Assembly: GCA_016704275.1 (NCBI GenBank)
Contig: JADJAK010000002.1
Location: 682,001 to 746,000, forward strand
DNA length: 64,000 bases
Origin: Gemmatimonadota bacterium
Lineage (GTDB): Bacteria > Gemmatimonadota > Gemmatimonadetes > Gemmatimonadales > GWC2-71-9
Reading direction: 5' to 3'
The notes below the pieces were generated by a model. That model worked only from the letters and a program-made list of their open reading frames with translations, made no database searches and was not told the origin of the DNA. The translations under genes and the position numbers were made by a program. Position 1 is the stretch's first letter. Each line of letters starts with the position of its first letter. Positions 63,616-64,000 of this stretch are shown piece after piece.

Positions 63616-64000
63616 GCGGCCTCCACCCGGCGGCGCGTCCCGACCCAGACGCCCGCCGCGAGCAGGAAGGAGACGCCGAGCGCGATGGCGCCGAGGCCGG
63701 GCCACGCGGTGGCGGTGAAGTTGAGCAACTGCTTGGAGCCGATGATCGGCGGCTGATAGCTCATCCCCGGCACGATGATGATCGCGTGCTCCATGTCGAG
63801 GTTGTGGCCGTAGTCGTATTCCCAGCGCCAGAAGTCCCAGAGGCCCACCGCGCCGAGCAGCGCGAAGACGGCCAGCCAGACCAGGATGCCGCGGCGCGAT
63901 CCGCGCGCCGCGACGCCCAGCCCGGCCAGCACCAGCGCACCGATCAGGTACGGCATGTAGACCAGCTCGGGAATCGCCGACGGCGTGATCGGCTGCATCC
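63612..64000 (-). CDS. Membrane protein of the nos cluster, N-terminus outside the window
   Basis: 129 codons to the right edge. The M at 63998 is probably internal: it matches the middle of a ~190-aa protein common in clade II nos clusters (PDSIPELKIMPYI-like start here as PSAIPELVYMPYLIG). Visible: three membrane segments, WDFWRWEYDYGHNLD, and IIGSKQLLNFTATAWPG. The family is uncharacterised but travels with nosZ. Its presence implies that nosZ is just beyond the right edge. Confidence 0.8.
   Translation of the reverse strand, partial: MQPITPSAIPELVYMPYLIGALVLAGLGVAARGSRRGILVWLAVFALLGAVGLWDFWRWEYDYGHNLDMEHAIIIVPGMSYQPPIIGSKQLLNFTATAWPGLGAIALGVSFLLAAGVWVGTRRRVEAA

Overview
The window is GC-rich and densely packed with single-copy chromosomal genes. 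Many genes overlap by 1-4 nt (ATGA, GTGA, TGATG). I see no tRNA, rRNA, transposase, prophage or CRISPR array. The following mix suggests a Gemmatimonadota bacterium, probably from a metagenome or draft assembly: a clade-II-type nos accessory cluster, many exported or lipo-proteins, a Ser/Thr kinase inside a two-component operon, class-V thymidylate synthesis (ThyX), acyl-ACP desaturase and NDH-2. This is inference from gene content, not a marker-gene result.

Layout. 1-1264: a metal-flavoured pair (outer-membrane protein cut by the left edge plus a small His/Cys-rich exported protein) and a small Cys-rich exported protein. 1278-2847: acyl-ACP desaturase and YggT-like protein. 2986-8610: methionine module, with a candidate SAM-II riboswitch, a metH reading frame interrupted in the cobalamin-cap region, and a homocysteine methyltransferase/MTHFR fusion. 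8691-12101: acyl-CoA dehydrogenase, fasciclin protein, PBP4-type peptidase. 12140-21646: a divergent heavy-metal module, CzcCBA-type efflux (minus) facing a response regulator, histidine kinase and Ser/Thr kinase (plus). 21529-26146 (minus): a six-gene overlapping operon with NDH-2, QueG, VOC, threonine aldolase and PAP2. 26208-33249 (plus): a six-gene operon with class-V aminotransferase, LOG protein, MFS, malic enzyme, TauE and an enolase-superfamily enzyme. 33259-36251 (minus): copZ-copA-csoR. 36354-37363: a GAF-domain gene with a frameshift. 37568-42956 (minus): TonB receptor, small exported protein, GAF histidine kinase, BFD-like [2Fe-2S] protein and ThyX. 43056-49118: FAD oxidase, DUF116 protein, and a thiolase/3-hydroxybutyryl-CoA dehydrogenase operon. 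49179-55746: zinc-ribbon protein, RNase H variant, amidohydrolase, histone-H1-like protein, alcohol dehydrogenase-like protein, MscS-like protein and a lipoprotein. 55767-59714: alpha/beta hydrolase and an ECF sigma / anti-sigma / mini-secretin operon. 59974-64000: nosL-D-F-Y accessory genes, a cupredoxin, and a membrane protein cut by the right edge. nosZ is not in the window.

Copper and heavy metals recur: CopZ/CopA/CsoR, a Czc-type pump with its own two-component system, Nos copper maturation, a cupredoxin, and two small His/Cys-rich exported proteins next to outer-membrane proteins. Carbon and redox functions (acyl-CoA dehydrogenase, thiolase, HBDH, malic enzyme, NDH-2) fit an aerobic or N2O-respiring heterotroph.

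Most unusual signals: (1) heptanucleotide tandem arrays of different sequence that sit on gene 3' ends and supply the stop codons of several genes; (2) an AT-rich -10-like box 5-8 nt upstream of many start codons with little or no Shine-Dalgarno sequence, suggesting widespread leaderless transcription; (3) a candidate SAM-II riboswitch before metH; (4) two genes each apparently broken by one missing G; (5) a leaderless 27-codon upstream ORF that overlaps the start of the BFD-like gene.
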